The translations under genes and the position numbers were made by a program. A stretch of 64,000 bases of DNA from Sphingomonadales bacterium (lineage in GTDB: Bacteria; Pseudomonadota; Alphaproteobacteria; Sphingomonadales; Govanellaceae): positions 1-64,000 of the forward strand of contig JACFMS010000019.1 in the NCBI GenBank assembly GCA_019455285.1. The letters are read 5' to 3'. The number at the start of each line of letters is the position of its first letter. Positions within the stretch are counted from its first letter, which is position 1. The notes under the pieces were generated by a model. The model worked only from the letters and a program-made list of their open reading frames with translations, was not told the origin of the DNA and did not search any database. Below are positions 53,721 to 62,892 of the stretch, piece by piece.

Positions 53721-55034
53721 AATCGGCTCGATGGCGGCCAATAGGCGCGTCATGGCGACCCATTCCTGGGCAGCGACTCGCTCCGCCGCTGCCGCCCGCT
53801 GGCGGGCGAAATTAAGGTCTTTGAGCAGTCGCGACACCGCGACGGCAAGGCAGCGGCCATCCTGCACCATTTGCACCGCGCCGGCGGCCTGCAGCTCGGC
53901 CATGGGGTCGATGTAATTTTGCACCTGCGGCCCGCTGACCACGGCGCAGCCCAAATGCGCCAATTCCAAAGGGTTGTGGCCGCCCGAGGCGACGAAGGAG
54001 CCGCCAAGGAAGGCGACCGGCACCAAGCGGCAGGCCAACACGGCATCCAGCGGGCCTTCCAAAAGCGCGATCGAGGTGGTCTCATCAATGGGGATGCCGG
54101 CGGCGGGCCGGGCGATGCTATCGGTTTTTCCCAGCCGGCGGGCGACCTCGGTGATGCGATGGCCATGGCGCGGCGCCAGCAGCAGCACCGCCTCGGGAAA
54201 CTGCCGGCGAATTTCGCGGTGGGCCTCGGCAACCAGCTCTTCCTCGCCGGGATGGGTATAAACCGCCGCCCAGGCCAACCGCTTGTTGAGCTGCCGTTTC
54301 AGCGCGGCGGCCGCGATTTCATCGATCCGGGGCTGCGGCCGGGCATATTGAAGGTTTCCGAAGCGGTAGGCATGGCGGCCGGACAACAGCCGCAGGCGGG
54401 CGGCGTCGCGGCCGCTTTGCGCCGTCACCAGCGCGAAGGCGCGGCTTAATGGGCGGTAGAGCCGCTTGCGCCAGAGGAGGTGACGGAACGCCATATCGCC
54501 CAGCTGCGCATTGACCAGCGCCGCCGGTATGTGGCGCCGGGCCGTCTCGCCCAAGAGGTTGGGGGAGAAGGGCGAATCGATCCACAACAGCGATGCCGGC
54601 CGCCAGTGATCAAGGAAACGGCAGACCGCATGAGGATGGTCTACTGGCGCATATTGATGTAGCGCCGACGGCGGCAGGCGCGCCGCTAAATAATCGGCCG
54701 CCGGCCGGGTTACCGTGGTGGCGAGCACCAAATGACGATCGCTTAAGCTGTCAATCAGGGTGCGGGCGGCGCTGGCCGCCTGGCTGCCGTGGGCATGGAC
54801 CCACACGATGGGCCGCGTCGCCGCCGGCTGACTGGGGATGCCCAAGCGCTCGCGGAAGCGAACGGGATCCTCCTTGCCGGCGCGCAACCGCTGATAGAAC
54901 CACGGTTTCAGAAAAGGGCTGGCGATGATATTGGCGAACCAGTGCGCGCGAAGAACCCAGCTTTCTCCTTCCTCGAACATCGGTTCGGGAACGGCGTCAG
55001 CCTTGGAAAGTCCCGGAAGTCCCACCGTCATCAT
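53706..55034 (-). CDS. Divergent WaaA (Kdo transferase)-like glycosyltransferase
   Basis: The frame runs to 55181; I take the ATG at 55034 (442 residues), but no start has a clear ribosome-binding site (another ATG at 54980). Family features: FYQRLRAGKEDPVRFRERLGIP near the N-terminus with a membrane-anchoring stretch before it, SPNLL, THPGEEELVAEAHR, LLAPRHGHR and the C-terminal GGSFVASGGHNPLELAHLGCAV. The catalytic Glu of the SVGE motif is absent (WVHAHGSQAA) and the ETEIWPN element is IDSPFSPN. So it is WaaA-related but may not transfer Kdo normally. A true waaA may lie elsewhere. Confidence 0.75.
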   Translation of the reverse strand: MMTVGLPGLSKADAVPEPMFEEGESWVLRAHWFANIIASPFLKPWFYQRLRAGKEDPVRFRERLGIPSQPAATRPIVWVHAHGSQAASAARTLIDSLSDRHLVLATTVTRPAADYLAARLPPSALHQYAPVDHPHAVCRFLDHWRPASLLWIDSPFSPNLLGETARRHIPAALVNAQLGDMAFRHLLWRKRLYRPLSRAFALVTAQSGRDAARLRLLSGRHAYRFGNLQYARPQPRIDEIAAAALKRQLNKRLAWAAVYTHPGEEELVAEAHREIRRQFPEAVLLLAPRHGHRITEVARRLGKTDSIARPAAGIPIDETTSIALLEGPLDAVLACRLVPVAFLGGSFVASGGHNPLELAHLGCAVVSGPQVQNYIDPMAELQAAGAVQMVQDGRCLAVAVSRLLKDLNFARQRAAAAERVAAQEWVAMTRLLAAIEPILPRL

Positions 55035-55317
55035 ATCGACTGCCGGGCGATGTTCGACCGCTATCCCACGCTCACTATCTCCCCACAGGTGATCATCAAG
55101 GCGAAAAGTATACGTCGATCCGCGCCGAGACGAAAATGTTAAGTTCGGGAAGAAACGCCGATCGCCCAATTCTGACCACATTTGCCGGTTTATTGTGCAG
55201 CAGCCGTTTGCGGCTGCGTAATAATTGTGCGTTGCACAAACATCACCGAGGCCAGTGATTGACCGTCTTTTGAGGAATCGCTGCGCCAGCCTTGATTAAG
55301 CAGATTTTTACCAAGAT

Positions 55318-55333
55318 TGGCATGAAACTTGTA
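55318..55333 (+). promoter_or_regulatory. Weak sigma-54-like site upstream of the TorF-type porin
   Basis: TGGCATGAAACTTGTA keeps the -24 GG and spacing, but the -12 GC is GT. It is 80 bases before the porin start. The surrounding gap (from about 55182) is AT-richer than the flanks and contains no gene. Confidence 0.25.
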
Positions 55334-55412
55334 ATGAGTTGAGAGCTAAGTTGTCGGCCCATCGCCTAAGGTCCGGCTCTTGGAGGAAACACTAAAATAA
55401 GGAAATGCATAG

Positions 55413-56135
55413 ATGACGTCAGAGAATTGGAATAAAAAAATCGCGCTTCGCACTGGCCTCATGGCGGCGGTGATCGGATTAGGTTTAAGCAGCGCGGCGC
55501 TCGCCGAAGAAGCAACGGATGATGGTTTCCCTGGTACGTTTAGCGGTTCCGTGACCTTGGCTTCGGAATATGTCTTTCGCGGCATTTCCATGAGCGATGA
55601 GGATCCGGCTATTCAAGGCAGCCTGAATTGGCAGCATGACTCCGGCGCTTATGTCGGCGTGTGGGCATCGAGCGGCGAATTCGCCGAGGGTTCCATCGAG
55701 GCGGATTACTACATTGGCTATGGCAACGAAGTAAACGGCGTTAACTACGACATCTCGGTCATCTATTACACCTATCCAGGCGATGAGGTTGACGCCAATT
55801 ATTTTGAGATCATGGGTAAAGTTGGTTATGACCTCGGTGTGGTGTCGTTGACCACCGGCGTTGGCTATGTGCCGGAAGGTCAAGATGCTTATGGCGATGA
55901 TGATGCTGTCTATTTGTTCTCCGATGCGACGGTGCCGATACCCAATACGCCGCTGAGCGCCGGCTTTCACATCGGCTATACCGATTTTGGCTCCAGCGAC
56001 TACACGGAGTGGAGTGCGGGCCTTTACGCTACGGTTGTCGGCCTTAATCTTGGATTGGTTTATCAGGATACCGACATCAGCAATTTCGACAACGCCGACA
56101 GCCGCGTGGTGTTCTCGGTTTCGAAGTCATTTTGA
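55413..56135 (+). CDS. TorF family putative outer-membrane porin
   Basis: The protein is 240 residues with a signal peptide of about 30 (ending LA/EE). Beta-barrel pattern with alternating strands and a C-terminal aromatic (SVSKSF). The TIGR02001/TorF signature GSVTLASEYVFRGISMSDEDPAIQGSLNW (about 45-73) is clear. The acidic loops are poor in Lys. It is probably a general or specific diffusion channel; the substrate is unknown. It has its own terminator. Confidence 0.88.
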   Translation: MTSENWNKKIALRTGLMAAVIGLGLSSAALAEEATDDGFPGTFSGSVTLASEYVFRGISMSDEDPAIQGSLNWQHDSGAYVGVWASSGEFAEGSIEADYYIGYGNEVNGVNYDISVIYYTYPGDEVDANYFEIMGKVGYDLGVVSLTTGVGYVPEGQDAYGDDDAVYLFSDATVPIPNTPLSAGFHIGYTDFGSSDYTEWSAGLYATVVGLNLGLVYQDTDISNFDNADSRVVFSVSKSF

Positions 56136-56148
56136 TTTTATCACCGAG

Positions 56149-56183
56149 CGGGGTCGCCCCTCGGGGTGGCCCCCTACTTTTTT
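56149..56183 (+). terminator. Terminator of the TorF-type porin gene
   Basis: GGGG/CCCC outer and GCCCC-tc-GGGGT inner pairs (56150-56174), followed by TTTTTT. It ends at the stop codon of the convergent pmbA. Confidence 0.6.
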
Positions 56184-57520
56184 CAGCTGCCGGCGAGGGT
56201 CATGCCGTCGATGCGCACCGTGGGCGCATCGGTGCCGTAGCGAAATTCCAGGTCATTGGCTGGAACGAGCGCCGCGAACATCGAGATTAAATTACCGGCG
56301 ATGGTCAGTTCGCTCACCGGATAAGCAAGTTCGCCATTCTCGATCCAAAAGCCCGATGCGCCGCGGCTATAATCACCGGTGACGCCATTAACGCCCATGC
56401 CGATAAGCTCGGTGACATAAAATCCTGATTTGATGTCAGCCATCAATTCGGCCGGCGATACTTTTCCCGCCGCCAGATAAAAATTCGATGTCCCCGGCGA
56501 TGGCGGGCCCGAGGTGCCACGCCGCGCATGTCCGGTGGAGACGAGCTTGAGTTGCTTGGCGGACGCGCTATCAAGAAGCCAGCTTTGCAATACGCCATTC
56601 TCCACCACCGCCAGCCGCCGTGTAACCACGCCTTCGCCATCAAAGGGACGCGATGATAAGCCGCGCGTCAGCAAGGGGTCGTCGATGACGGCAACGCCAG
56701 GCGCGAAAATCGCAGCGTTGAGCTTATCCTTCAAGAAGCTGGTGCCGCGGGCGATCGCCTGGCCGTTGATGGCGGATGACAGATGGCCTAAGAGCGTGCG
56801 CGAAACGCGCGGATCGAAAACCACCGGCACCTTGGCCGACTTCGGCTTCTTCGGATTCAAGCGTCTGACCGTTCGCTCGCCGGCGCTGCGGCCGACCGTC
56901 GCGGGATCGGCAAGATCAGCGAGATGACGGGTGGAAGAATAATCGTAATCGCGTTCCATGGCGGTATCGGTTCCGGCCAGCACCGAAACGCTGACACTAT
57001 GCGAGGTTCCGGCATACGTACCGGCAAAGCCATTGCTGGCGACAAGACTGACCCGACTAAAGCCCCAACTGGCGCCGCCGCCTTCGGAATTGGTGATGCC
57101 CTTGACCGCCAGCGCCGCATCCTCGGCGGTGCGCGCGCGCGTCAATAGTTCATCGGTAGTGGGCGCTGCGCTGTCGGCAAGATCGAGCGCGGGAAAGGGC
57201 GGTTGCGCCAGCAGGCTTGTCTCGGCTAGGCCGCAATAAGGATCTTCCGGCGCCAGCTGCGCCATGGCGATGGCGCGCGAGACCATGGCGTCAAGGGTTG
57301 GCGATGACAGATCGGTGGAGGAGACGATGGCTTGCCGCTTGCCGATGAACACGCGCAAGCCCAAATCGGAACTTTCCGAGCGCTCCACATCCTCGATGTT
57401 GCCCAGGCGCACGCCGACGCTTTCCGATCGGCTTTCAATCAGGATGGCGTCGGCGGCGTCGGCGCCGCTTTTGCGCGCCTTGGCGATCAAGTCGCTCAAC
57501 TGATTTAATGCATCGCTCAT
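56183..57520 (-). CDS. pmbA: TldD/PmbA family protein (PmbA/TldE type)
   Basis: The protein is 445 residues. GGGASWGFSRVSLVASNGFAG (about 147-167) and the C-terminal block with RRGTSGPPSPGTSNFYLAAG (about 333-352) are PmbA markers; the HExxxH zinc motif of TldD is absent, as expected for the TldE partner. TldD/TldE digest or mature peptides such as microcin B17 precursor and antitoxin CcdA. tldD is not in the window. It follows ubiD by four bases on the same strand. Confidence 0.88.
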   Translation of the reverse strand: MSDALNQLSDLIAKARKSGADAADAILIESRSESVGVRLGNIEDVERSESSDLGLRVFIGKRQAIVSSTDLSSPTLDAMVSRAIAMAQLAPEDPYCGLAETSLLAQPPFPALDLADSAAPTTDELLTRARTAEDAALAVKGITNSEGGGASWGFSRVSLVASNGFAGTYAGTSHSVSVSVLAGTDTAMERDYDYSSTRHLADLADPATVGRSAGERTVRRLNPKKPKSAKVPVVFDPRVSRTLLGHLSSAINGQAIARGTSFLKDKLNAAIFAPGVAVIDDPLLTRGLSSRPFDGEGVVTRRLAVVENGVLQSWLLDSASAKQLKLVSTGHARRGTSGPPSPGTSNFYLAAGKVSPAELMADIKSGFYVTELIGMGVNGVTGDYSRGASGFWIENGELAYPVSELTIAGNLISMFAALVPANDLEFRYGTDAPTVRIDGMTLAGS

Positions 57521-57524
57521 GATG

Positions 57525-59042
57525 TCAGGGCTCCTTGCGCCAGATCGGCGCTCCCGATCCCGGAATGCCGAGACGCGGCCATTTTTCCGTCACCCGCGCC
57601 ACGATATCATCGGCCATGGCGATTTTCCGCCCCCACTCGCGGGCCGTCTCGCCCGGCCACTTGTTGGTGGCGTCCAATCCCATCTTGGAACCCAAGCCCG
57701 ACACCGGCGAGGCGAAATCAAGATAATCAATGGGCGTGTTTTCGATGACGGTCAGATCGCGCGCCGGATCGACCCGGGTGGAGACCGCCCACATCACATC
57801 TTTCCAGTTGCGGGCATTGATGTCGTCATCGACGACGATGACGAACTTGGTGTACATGAATTGCCGCAAGTACGACCATACCGCCATCATGACGCGCTTG
57901 GCGTGCCCCGGATAGCCTTTGCGGATCGACACCACCGCGATGCGATAAGAACAGCCCTCGGGCGGCAGCCAGAAATCGACGATCTCGGGAAACTGCTGGG
58001 AAAGGAGCGGAATGAATACTTCATTGAGCGCCTCGCCAAGCACCGACGGCTCATCCGGCGGCCGGCCGGTATAGGTGGTCAGATAGATCGGCCGCTCGCG
58101 CCGGGTGATGGCGCTCACCGTGAACACCGGAAAGCGCTCCACCGAATTGTAATAGCCGGTATGATCGCCATAAGGCCCTTCATCGCCGTAGTCGCTGAGC
58201 GAGACATGGCCCTCAAGCACGATCTCGGCTTCCGCCGGCACTTTCAAGGGCACCGTCTTGCAATCGACGAGTTCCACCTTGGCGCCGCGCAACAGACCGG
58301 CGAAGGCGTATTCGGAAACGGTCTCCGGCACCGGCGTCACGGCGGCCAGGATGGTGCCGGGGTCAGCCCCCAACACCACCGCCGCCGGCATCGGCTCGGG
58401 CCGTTCCTGGCCCCAACGCTGGTGGTGCTGCGCGCCGCCGCGATGTTTAAGCCAGCGCATTAGCGTGGTGTTCTTTCCCGTCACCTGCAGGCGGTAGATG
58501 CCGAGATTATAATCGTCTTCCCGACGATTGCCCGGTCCCTTGGTGACCACCAAGGGCCAGGTGATCAATGGCGCGGGCTCGCCCGGCCAGCACGATTGAA
58601 TGGGCAGTTCCGATAAGTCGATGTCATCGCCTTGCAGCACCACCTCGTGCACCGGGGCGCGGCCAACGGTTTTCGGGCGCATCGACATTACGGTTTTTAA
58701 AAGCGGGAACATCTCCAGGGCTTCGCGCCAACCGCCCGGCGGCTCGGGCTGACGCAGGAAGGCCAACGTTTCGCCCACCTGGCGCAGTTCGTGGGGTTCG
58801 CGGTTCATGCCCCAGGCGACGCGCTCCACGGTGCCGAACAGATTGGTTAGCACCGGCATGGCGCTCAGGGTTCCGTCGGCCTTGGTGACGTTTTCAAAAA
58901 GGAGCGCCGGTCCGCCCTCGGCCAAGACGCGGGTATGAATTTCGGTCAGTTCAAGAACGCTGGAGACCGGCTCCTTGATCCGCGCCAAACGGCCGGCGGC
59001 CTCCAGGCGGTCGATGAATTCCCGTAGCGAACGATATGCCAT
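57525..59042 (-). CDS. ubiD: UbiD family decarboxylase
   Basis: The protein is 505 residues, normal for the family, with GAGGGCG upstream. It has the prenylated-FMN decarboxylase features: [24 protein letters not shown]-type DHTGYYNS (about 285-295) and [14 protein letters not shown]. It decarboxylates 3-polyprenyl-4-hydroxybenzoate in ubiquinone synthesis, or another aromatic acid. Its neighbour ubiA supports the ubiquinone role. The UbiX partner is not in the window. Confidence 0.9.
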   Translation of the reverse strand: MAYRSLREFIDRLEAAGRLARIKEPVSSVLELTEIHTRVLAEGGPALLFENVTKADGTLSAMPVLTNLFGTVERVAWGMNREPHELRQVGETLAFLRQPEPPGGWREALEMFPLLKTVMSMRPKTVGRAPVHEVVLQGDDIDLSELPIQSCWPGEPAPLITWPLVVTKGPGNRREDDYNLGIYRLQVTGKNTTLMRWLKHRGGAQHHQRWGQERPEPMPAAVVLGADPGTILAAVTPVPETVSEYAFAGLLRGAKVELVDCKTVPLKVPAEAEIVLEGHVSLSDYGDEGPYGDHTGYYNSVERFPVFTVSAITRRERPIYLTTYTGRPPDEPSVLGEALNEVFIPLLSQQFPEIVDFWLPPEGCSYRIAVVSIRKGYPGHAKRVMMAVWSYLRQFMYTKFVIVVDDDINARNWKDVMWAVSTRVDPARDLTVIENTPIDYLDFASPVSGLGSKMGLDATNKWPGETAREWGRKIAMADDIVARVTEKWPRLGIPGSGAPIWRKEP

Positions 59043-59090
59043 GCCGGATCGCCCTCGCGCTCGATTTAGTGACGGTCAGTCATACAAGGC

Positions 59091-60029
59091 CTAGCCAACC
59101 CACGCAACCAGCTGGGCAAGGGCGAGCGCGGCAAAGACGATGCCGCCGAACAGGTGATTGAAGCGAAAGACCTTCAGGCAGGTCTCGGGATTATCGATAT
59201 TGACCCAAATGAGTTGTACGACAAGATGCAGCGCGGCCATCGCCAGGAGGTAATAGTAAATCTGGTGCAGATTGGCGAGCCAGCCGCTGAGCGCGAAGAA
59301 GAGAATGGTCAAGGTATAAAAAAGGATGAGCCACAACCGGGTATGCTCGGCAAAGAGGAGAGCAGTGGAGCGCACGCCGACCACGGCGTCATCCTCCTTG
59401 TCCTGGTGGGCGTAGATGGTGTCGTAGCCCAAGGTCCAGAAGATGCCGCCGATGTAAAGCGCCACCGGGGCAAGCCCAAGGTTGCCCTTGACCGCCGCCC
59501 AGCCGAGAAGCGCGCCCCAGTTGAAAGCAAGCCCCAGGATCAACTGCGGCCAATCGGTGAAGCGCTTGGCGAAGGGATAGATCACCACCAGCGCCAGCGA
59601 GCTCGCCCCCAGCGCGATGGCGAACGGGTTCATCAGGAGAAGCACCATCAGGCCGATCAGCATCAACCCGGCCATCATTAGGATCGCCTGCGTCAGGCTG
59701 AGCGCGCCCGAGGCTAAGGGGCGCTGGCGGGTGCGCTCGACCTGCGCGTCGATGTCGCGGTCGACGATGTCGTTATATACGCAACCCGCCGCGCGCATGG
59801 CGAACGCGCCAATGAAGAACAGAAGGTAAAGAGGCAAGTGACGCCAGCCGGGACCGGCCAGGGTGACGCTCCACCAGCACGGCCATAATAGCAGCCAAGC
59901 GCCGATCGGGCGGTCGAAGCGGGCGAGCCGCAGGTAGGGCTGCGACCAGGCCGGGGCGTGATCCACCCAGTTGCCGACAACCGCGTCCGCCGGGCGTTCC
60001 CCCTTGCCATTCCCCTCAGCGTCCGTCAT
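59091..60029 (-). CDS. ubiA: 4-hydroxybenzoate polyprenyltransferase
   Basis: The protein is 312 residues from the ATG at 60029; the longer frame to 60089 would overlap the divergent rsmE. About nine membrane helices. Asp-rich motifs YNDIVDRDID (about 85-94) and GYDTIYAHQDKEDD (about 207-220) bind the prenyl diphosphate through Mg. It attaches the isoprenoid tail to 4-hydroxybenzoate, the step before UbiD. It begins 49 bases upstream of ubiD on the same strand. Confidence 0.95.
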   Translation of the reverse strand: MTDAEGNGKGERPADAVVGNWVDHAPAWSQPYLRLARFDRPIGAWLLLWPCWWSVTLAGPGWRHLPLYLLFFIGAFAMRAAGCVYNDIVDRDIDAQVERTRQRPLASGALSLTQAILMMAGLMLIGLMVLLLMNPFAIALGASSLALVVIYPFAKRFTDWPQLILGLAFNWGALLGWAAVKGNLGLAPVALYIGGIFWTLGYDTIYAHQDKEDDAVVGVRSTALLFAEHTRLWLILFYTLTILFFALSGWLANLHQIYYYLLAMAALHLVVQLIWVNIDNPETCLKVFRFNHLFGGIVFAALALAQLVAWVG

Positions 60030-60072
60030 TGTCTGCGCGCCCCTTGATAACCTTAGCCACTGATCGAATCTC

Positions 60073-60831
60073 ATGCCCGAGACGGACATCGGCCCTTATC
60101 GCCCCCCCTTGAGGCTTTATGTCGCCGATGCCCTCGCGCCGTCGGCGATTATACGCCTTGGGAGCGATCAAGCCCATTATCTTCAGCATGTGATGCGCCG
60201 CAAGCCGGGCGACGCCGTGGCGCTGTTTAATGGCCGTGATGGCGAGTGGTCAGCAACCATCGAGAAATTCGGCAAAACCTCGGCAGAGGCGAGGGTGGGC
60301 GAACGCCTCCGCCCGCAAGCCACCGCCCCCGACCTGTGGCTGGTGTTTGCGCCGGTCAAACGCGCCCGGCTCGATTTCATGGTGCAAAAGGCGGTGGAGC
60401 TCGGGGTATCGGCGATCAAACCGGTGCTGACCCGCTTTACCGTCGTCGAGCGGGTCAAGGAGACGCGGTTGATCGCCAACGCCATCGAGGCCGCCGAGCA
60501 GTGCGGCCGCCTGGATGTGCCGGAGGTCGCCGAGCCGCAACCGTTGATGCGGCTTCTGGATGCCTGGCCCGCCGGCCGGCGGCTCTACTTTTGCGACGAG
60601 GCGGGTGATGCCCAACCGCTGGCTGCCGCGCTCAAGGCCGATGCCCCTCAGCCCGCCGCCATGCTGATCGGCCCCGAGGGCGGCTTTCATCCTGATGAGC
60701 GGGCGGCCTTGCGCGCCTTGCCGGCGGTGACGCCGGTAACCCTGGGGCCCCGGATCTTGCGCGCCGATACCGCCGCCATCGCCGCCCTCGCCATCTGGCA
60801 GTCCCTGGCCGGCGACTGGCGGTCAACTTAA
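60073..60831 (+). CDS. rsmE: 16S rRNA (uracil(1498)-N3)-methyltransferase
   Basis: The protein is 252 residues. An N-terminal PUA-like domain (HYLQHVMRRKPGDAVALFNGRDGEW, about 36-60) and a SPOUT domain with the trefoil-knot motif LIGPEGGFHPDERAAL (about 197-212) and LGPRILRADTAAIAAL. It methylates U1498. Divergent from ubiA with 43 bases between starts. Confidence 0.94.
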   Translation: MPETDIGPYRPPLRLYVADALAPSAIIRLGSDQAHYLQHVMRRKPGDAVALFNGRDGEWSATIEKFGKTSAEARVGERLRPQATAPDLWLVFAPVKRARLDFMVQKAVELGVSAIKPVLTRFTVVERVKETRLIANAIEAAEQCGRLDVPEVAEPQPLMRLLDAWPAGRRLYFCDEAGDAQPLAAALKADAPQPAAMLIGPEGGFHPDERAALRALPAVTPVTLGPRILRADTAAIAALAIWQSLAGDWRST

Positions 60832-60847
60832 GTCAACGGGTGTTTTC

Positions 60848-61414
60848 ATGTTTGATGCGTTTTTTACCTCCACCGTTGCCGTCGCCATCGCCGAGATCGG
60901 CGATAAGACGCAGCTTTTGTCGCTGCTGTTGGCGGCGCGCTATCGCCGGCCGGCACCCATCATCCTGGGCATTCTGGTAGCTACCCTGGCCAACCATACG
61001 GTGGCGGCGGCGCTGGGTCTGTGGCTCGCCGAGCTGGTGCCGGCGACGATGTTGCAGATCGCGGTCGGCGTCTCGTTCATCGCCATGGCAGCCTGGGCGC
61101 TGATCCCCGACAAGATCGACCCGGATACAACTAAGCGGGTGCCGGATTTCGGCGCTTTCATCGCCACCCTGATGCTGTTCTTTCTGGTGGAGATCGGGGA
61201 TAAGACCCAGATCGCCACGGTGGCGCTGGCGGCGCGCTTTCATTCCATCTTCGCCGTCACCCTGGGCACCACCTTAGGCATGATGATCGCCAATATCCCG
61301 GTGGTCATCTTCGGCGAGGCGATCACCCGGCGCCTGCCCCTTTCCGTCATCCGCTGGATCACCGCGGGGCTGTTCGTCATCTTCGGCGTGGTGATCCTGC
61401 TCGCCGAATTGTGA
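60848..61414 (+). CDS. GDT1/TMEM165 (UPF0016) family cation transporter
   Basis: The protein is 188 residues with six membrane helices and two copies of the E-x-G-D-K-T motif: [18 protein letters not shown] (about 15-32) and [18 protein letters not shown] (about 117-134). Relatives export Mn or exchange Ca/Mn for protons. No manganese riboswitch was seen. gshA follows after a 107-base gap. Confidence 0.9.
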   Translation: MFDAFFTSTVAVAIAEIGDKTQLLSLLLAARYRRPAPIILGILVATLANHTVAAALGLWLAELVPATMLQIAVGVSFIAMAAWALIPDKIDPDTTKRVPDFGAFIATLMLFFLVEIGDKTQIATVALAARFHSIFAVTLGTTLGMMIANIPVVIFGEAITRRLPLSVIRWITAGLFVIFGVVILLAEL

Positions 61415-61521
61415 CGGACTTTTCATTCAATCCGCTTGCAGGGGGCTTGTCCTTCAGTCTAACTAACCCAACTTCTACCGGATGGGGGCTATCTAGTCCT
61501 CTTGCGACCAAAGGGGCAGGG

Positions 61522-62892
61522 ATGAGCACACGTAAGGGGAGTTCGGCGGCCGACGCAGCCATCGACAGCAAACAGGCGCTGGTCGATCATCTGGCGGCGG
61601 GGGCTAAGCCGCCGTCTGATTGGCGGATCGGCACCGAGCATGAAAAATTCGGCTTCGATCTCGCCACTTTGGCGCCCGTTCCCTATGACGGGCCGCGGGG
61701 CATCCGCGCCATGCTCGAAGGCTTGCAGCGTTTCGGCTGGCGGCCGGTGCGGGAGGGCGATAACGTCATCGCCCTGGAATTCGACGGCCAGACAGTAAGC
61801 CTGGAGCCCGGCGGCCAGTTGGAATTGTCCGGTGCGCCGGTGGAGACCATTCATCAGACTTGCGACGAGGTGCATACCCATTTGGCGCAAGTCAAGACGG
61901 TGGCCAACGAGCTCGGGCTGGGGTTTCTGGGCGCGGGCTTTCATCCCCAGGCGCGGCGCGACGACATGCCGGTGATGCCCAAGGGGCGCTACAAGATCAT
62001 GCGCGCCTACATGCCGAAGAAGGGCAATCTCGGCCTCGACATGATGTTTCGCACCTGCACGGTGCAGGTCAATCTCGACTTTTCCTCAGAGGCCGACATG
62101 GTGCGCAAGTTCCGCGTCAGCCTGGCGTTGCAGCCGGTGGCGACCGCGCTCTTTGCCAATTCGCCTTTCACCGAAGGCAAGCCCAACGGGTTCGTCAGCT
62201 ATCGCAGCCATATCTGGACCGATACCGACTCTGACCGTTGCGGCATGCTGCCCTTTGTGTTCGAAGAGGGCATGGGCTTTGAGCGTTACGTGGATTATGC
62301 GCTCGACGTGCCGATGTATTTCGTCTACCGCGACGGCAAGTATATCGATGCGTCCGGTCAATCGTTCCGTGATTTCCTGGCCGGCAAATTACCGGCGTAT
62401 TCCGGTCACAAGCCAACCCTGGACGACTGGAACGATCACTTGACGACGTTGTTTCCCGAAGTGCGCCTGAAACGTTTTCTGGAGATGCGCGGGGCCGACG
62501 GCGGGCCGTGGGGGCGCTTGTGCGCGCTGCCGGCGTTGTGGGTCGGCCTGCTTTACGACGACGTGGCGCTCGATGCGGCGGCGGCGCTGATCAAGGATTG
62601 GACTATTGAGGAGATGGAGGAACTGCGCCGCCATGTGCCGCGGCTGGGGCTGAAGACGCCGTTTCGCGGCTACACCTTGCGCGAGGTCGCACGAGAAACG
62701 CTCGCTATTGCCGAAAAGGGCCTGAAGCGGCGGCGCAAATTCAACACCTTTTGCGAGGACGAGGCGCATTTCCTGTCCGCGCTATTCGCCATCGTCGAGG
62801 ATGGCCGCACGCCGGCGGAAGTTCTGCTGGAAGCCTACCACGGGCGTTGGAAAGGCCGCCTGGAGCCGCTCTTTAAGGAATTTGCGTATTAA
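61522..62892 (+). CDS. gshA: Glutamate-cysteine ligase, alphaproteobacterial/plant type
   Basis: The protein is 456 residues from the ATG at 61522 (AGGGGCAGGG upstream). Features: [12 protein letters not shown] (about 38-49), the Mg-binding [19 protein letters not shown] (about 86-104), and [23 protein letters not shown]. It makes gamma-glutamylcysteine, the first step of glutathione synthesis. Convergent with glmM, one base apart. Confidence 0.95.
   Translation: MSTRKGSSAADAAIDSKQALVDHLAAGAKPPSDWRIGTEHEKFGFDLATLAPVPYDGPRGIRAMLEGLQRFGWRPVREGDNVIALEFDGQTVSLEPGGQLELSGAPVETIHQTCDEVHTHLAQVKTVANELGLGFLGAGFHPQARRDDMPVMPKGRYKIMRAYMPKKGNLGLDMMFRTCTVQVNLDFSSEADMVRKFRVSLALQPVATALFANSPFTEGKPNGFVSYRSHIWTDTDSDRCGMLPFVFEEGMGFERYVDYALDVPMYFVYRDGKYIDASGQSFRDFLAGKLPAYSGHKPTLDDWNDHLTTLFPEVRLKRFLEMRGADGGPWGRLCALPALWVGLLYDDVALDAAAALIKDWTIEEMEELRRHVPRLGLKTPFRGYTLREVARETLAIAEKGLKRRRKFNTFCEDEAHFLSALFAIVEDGRTPAEVLLEAYHGRWKGRLEPLFKEFAY

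Noticed and set aside
60833-61243. Minus-strand frame of 136 codons
   Set aside because: Antisense to the GDT1-type transporter with no supporting signals.
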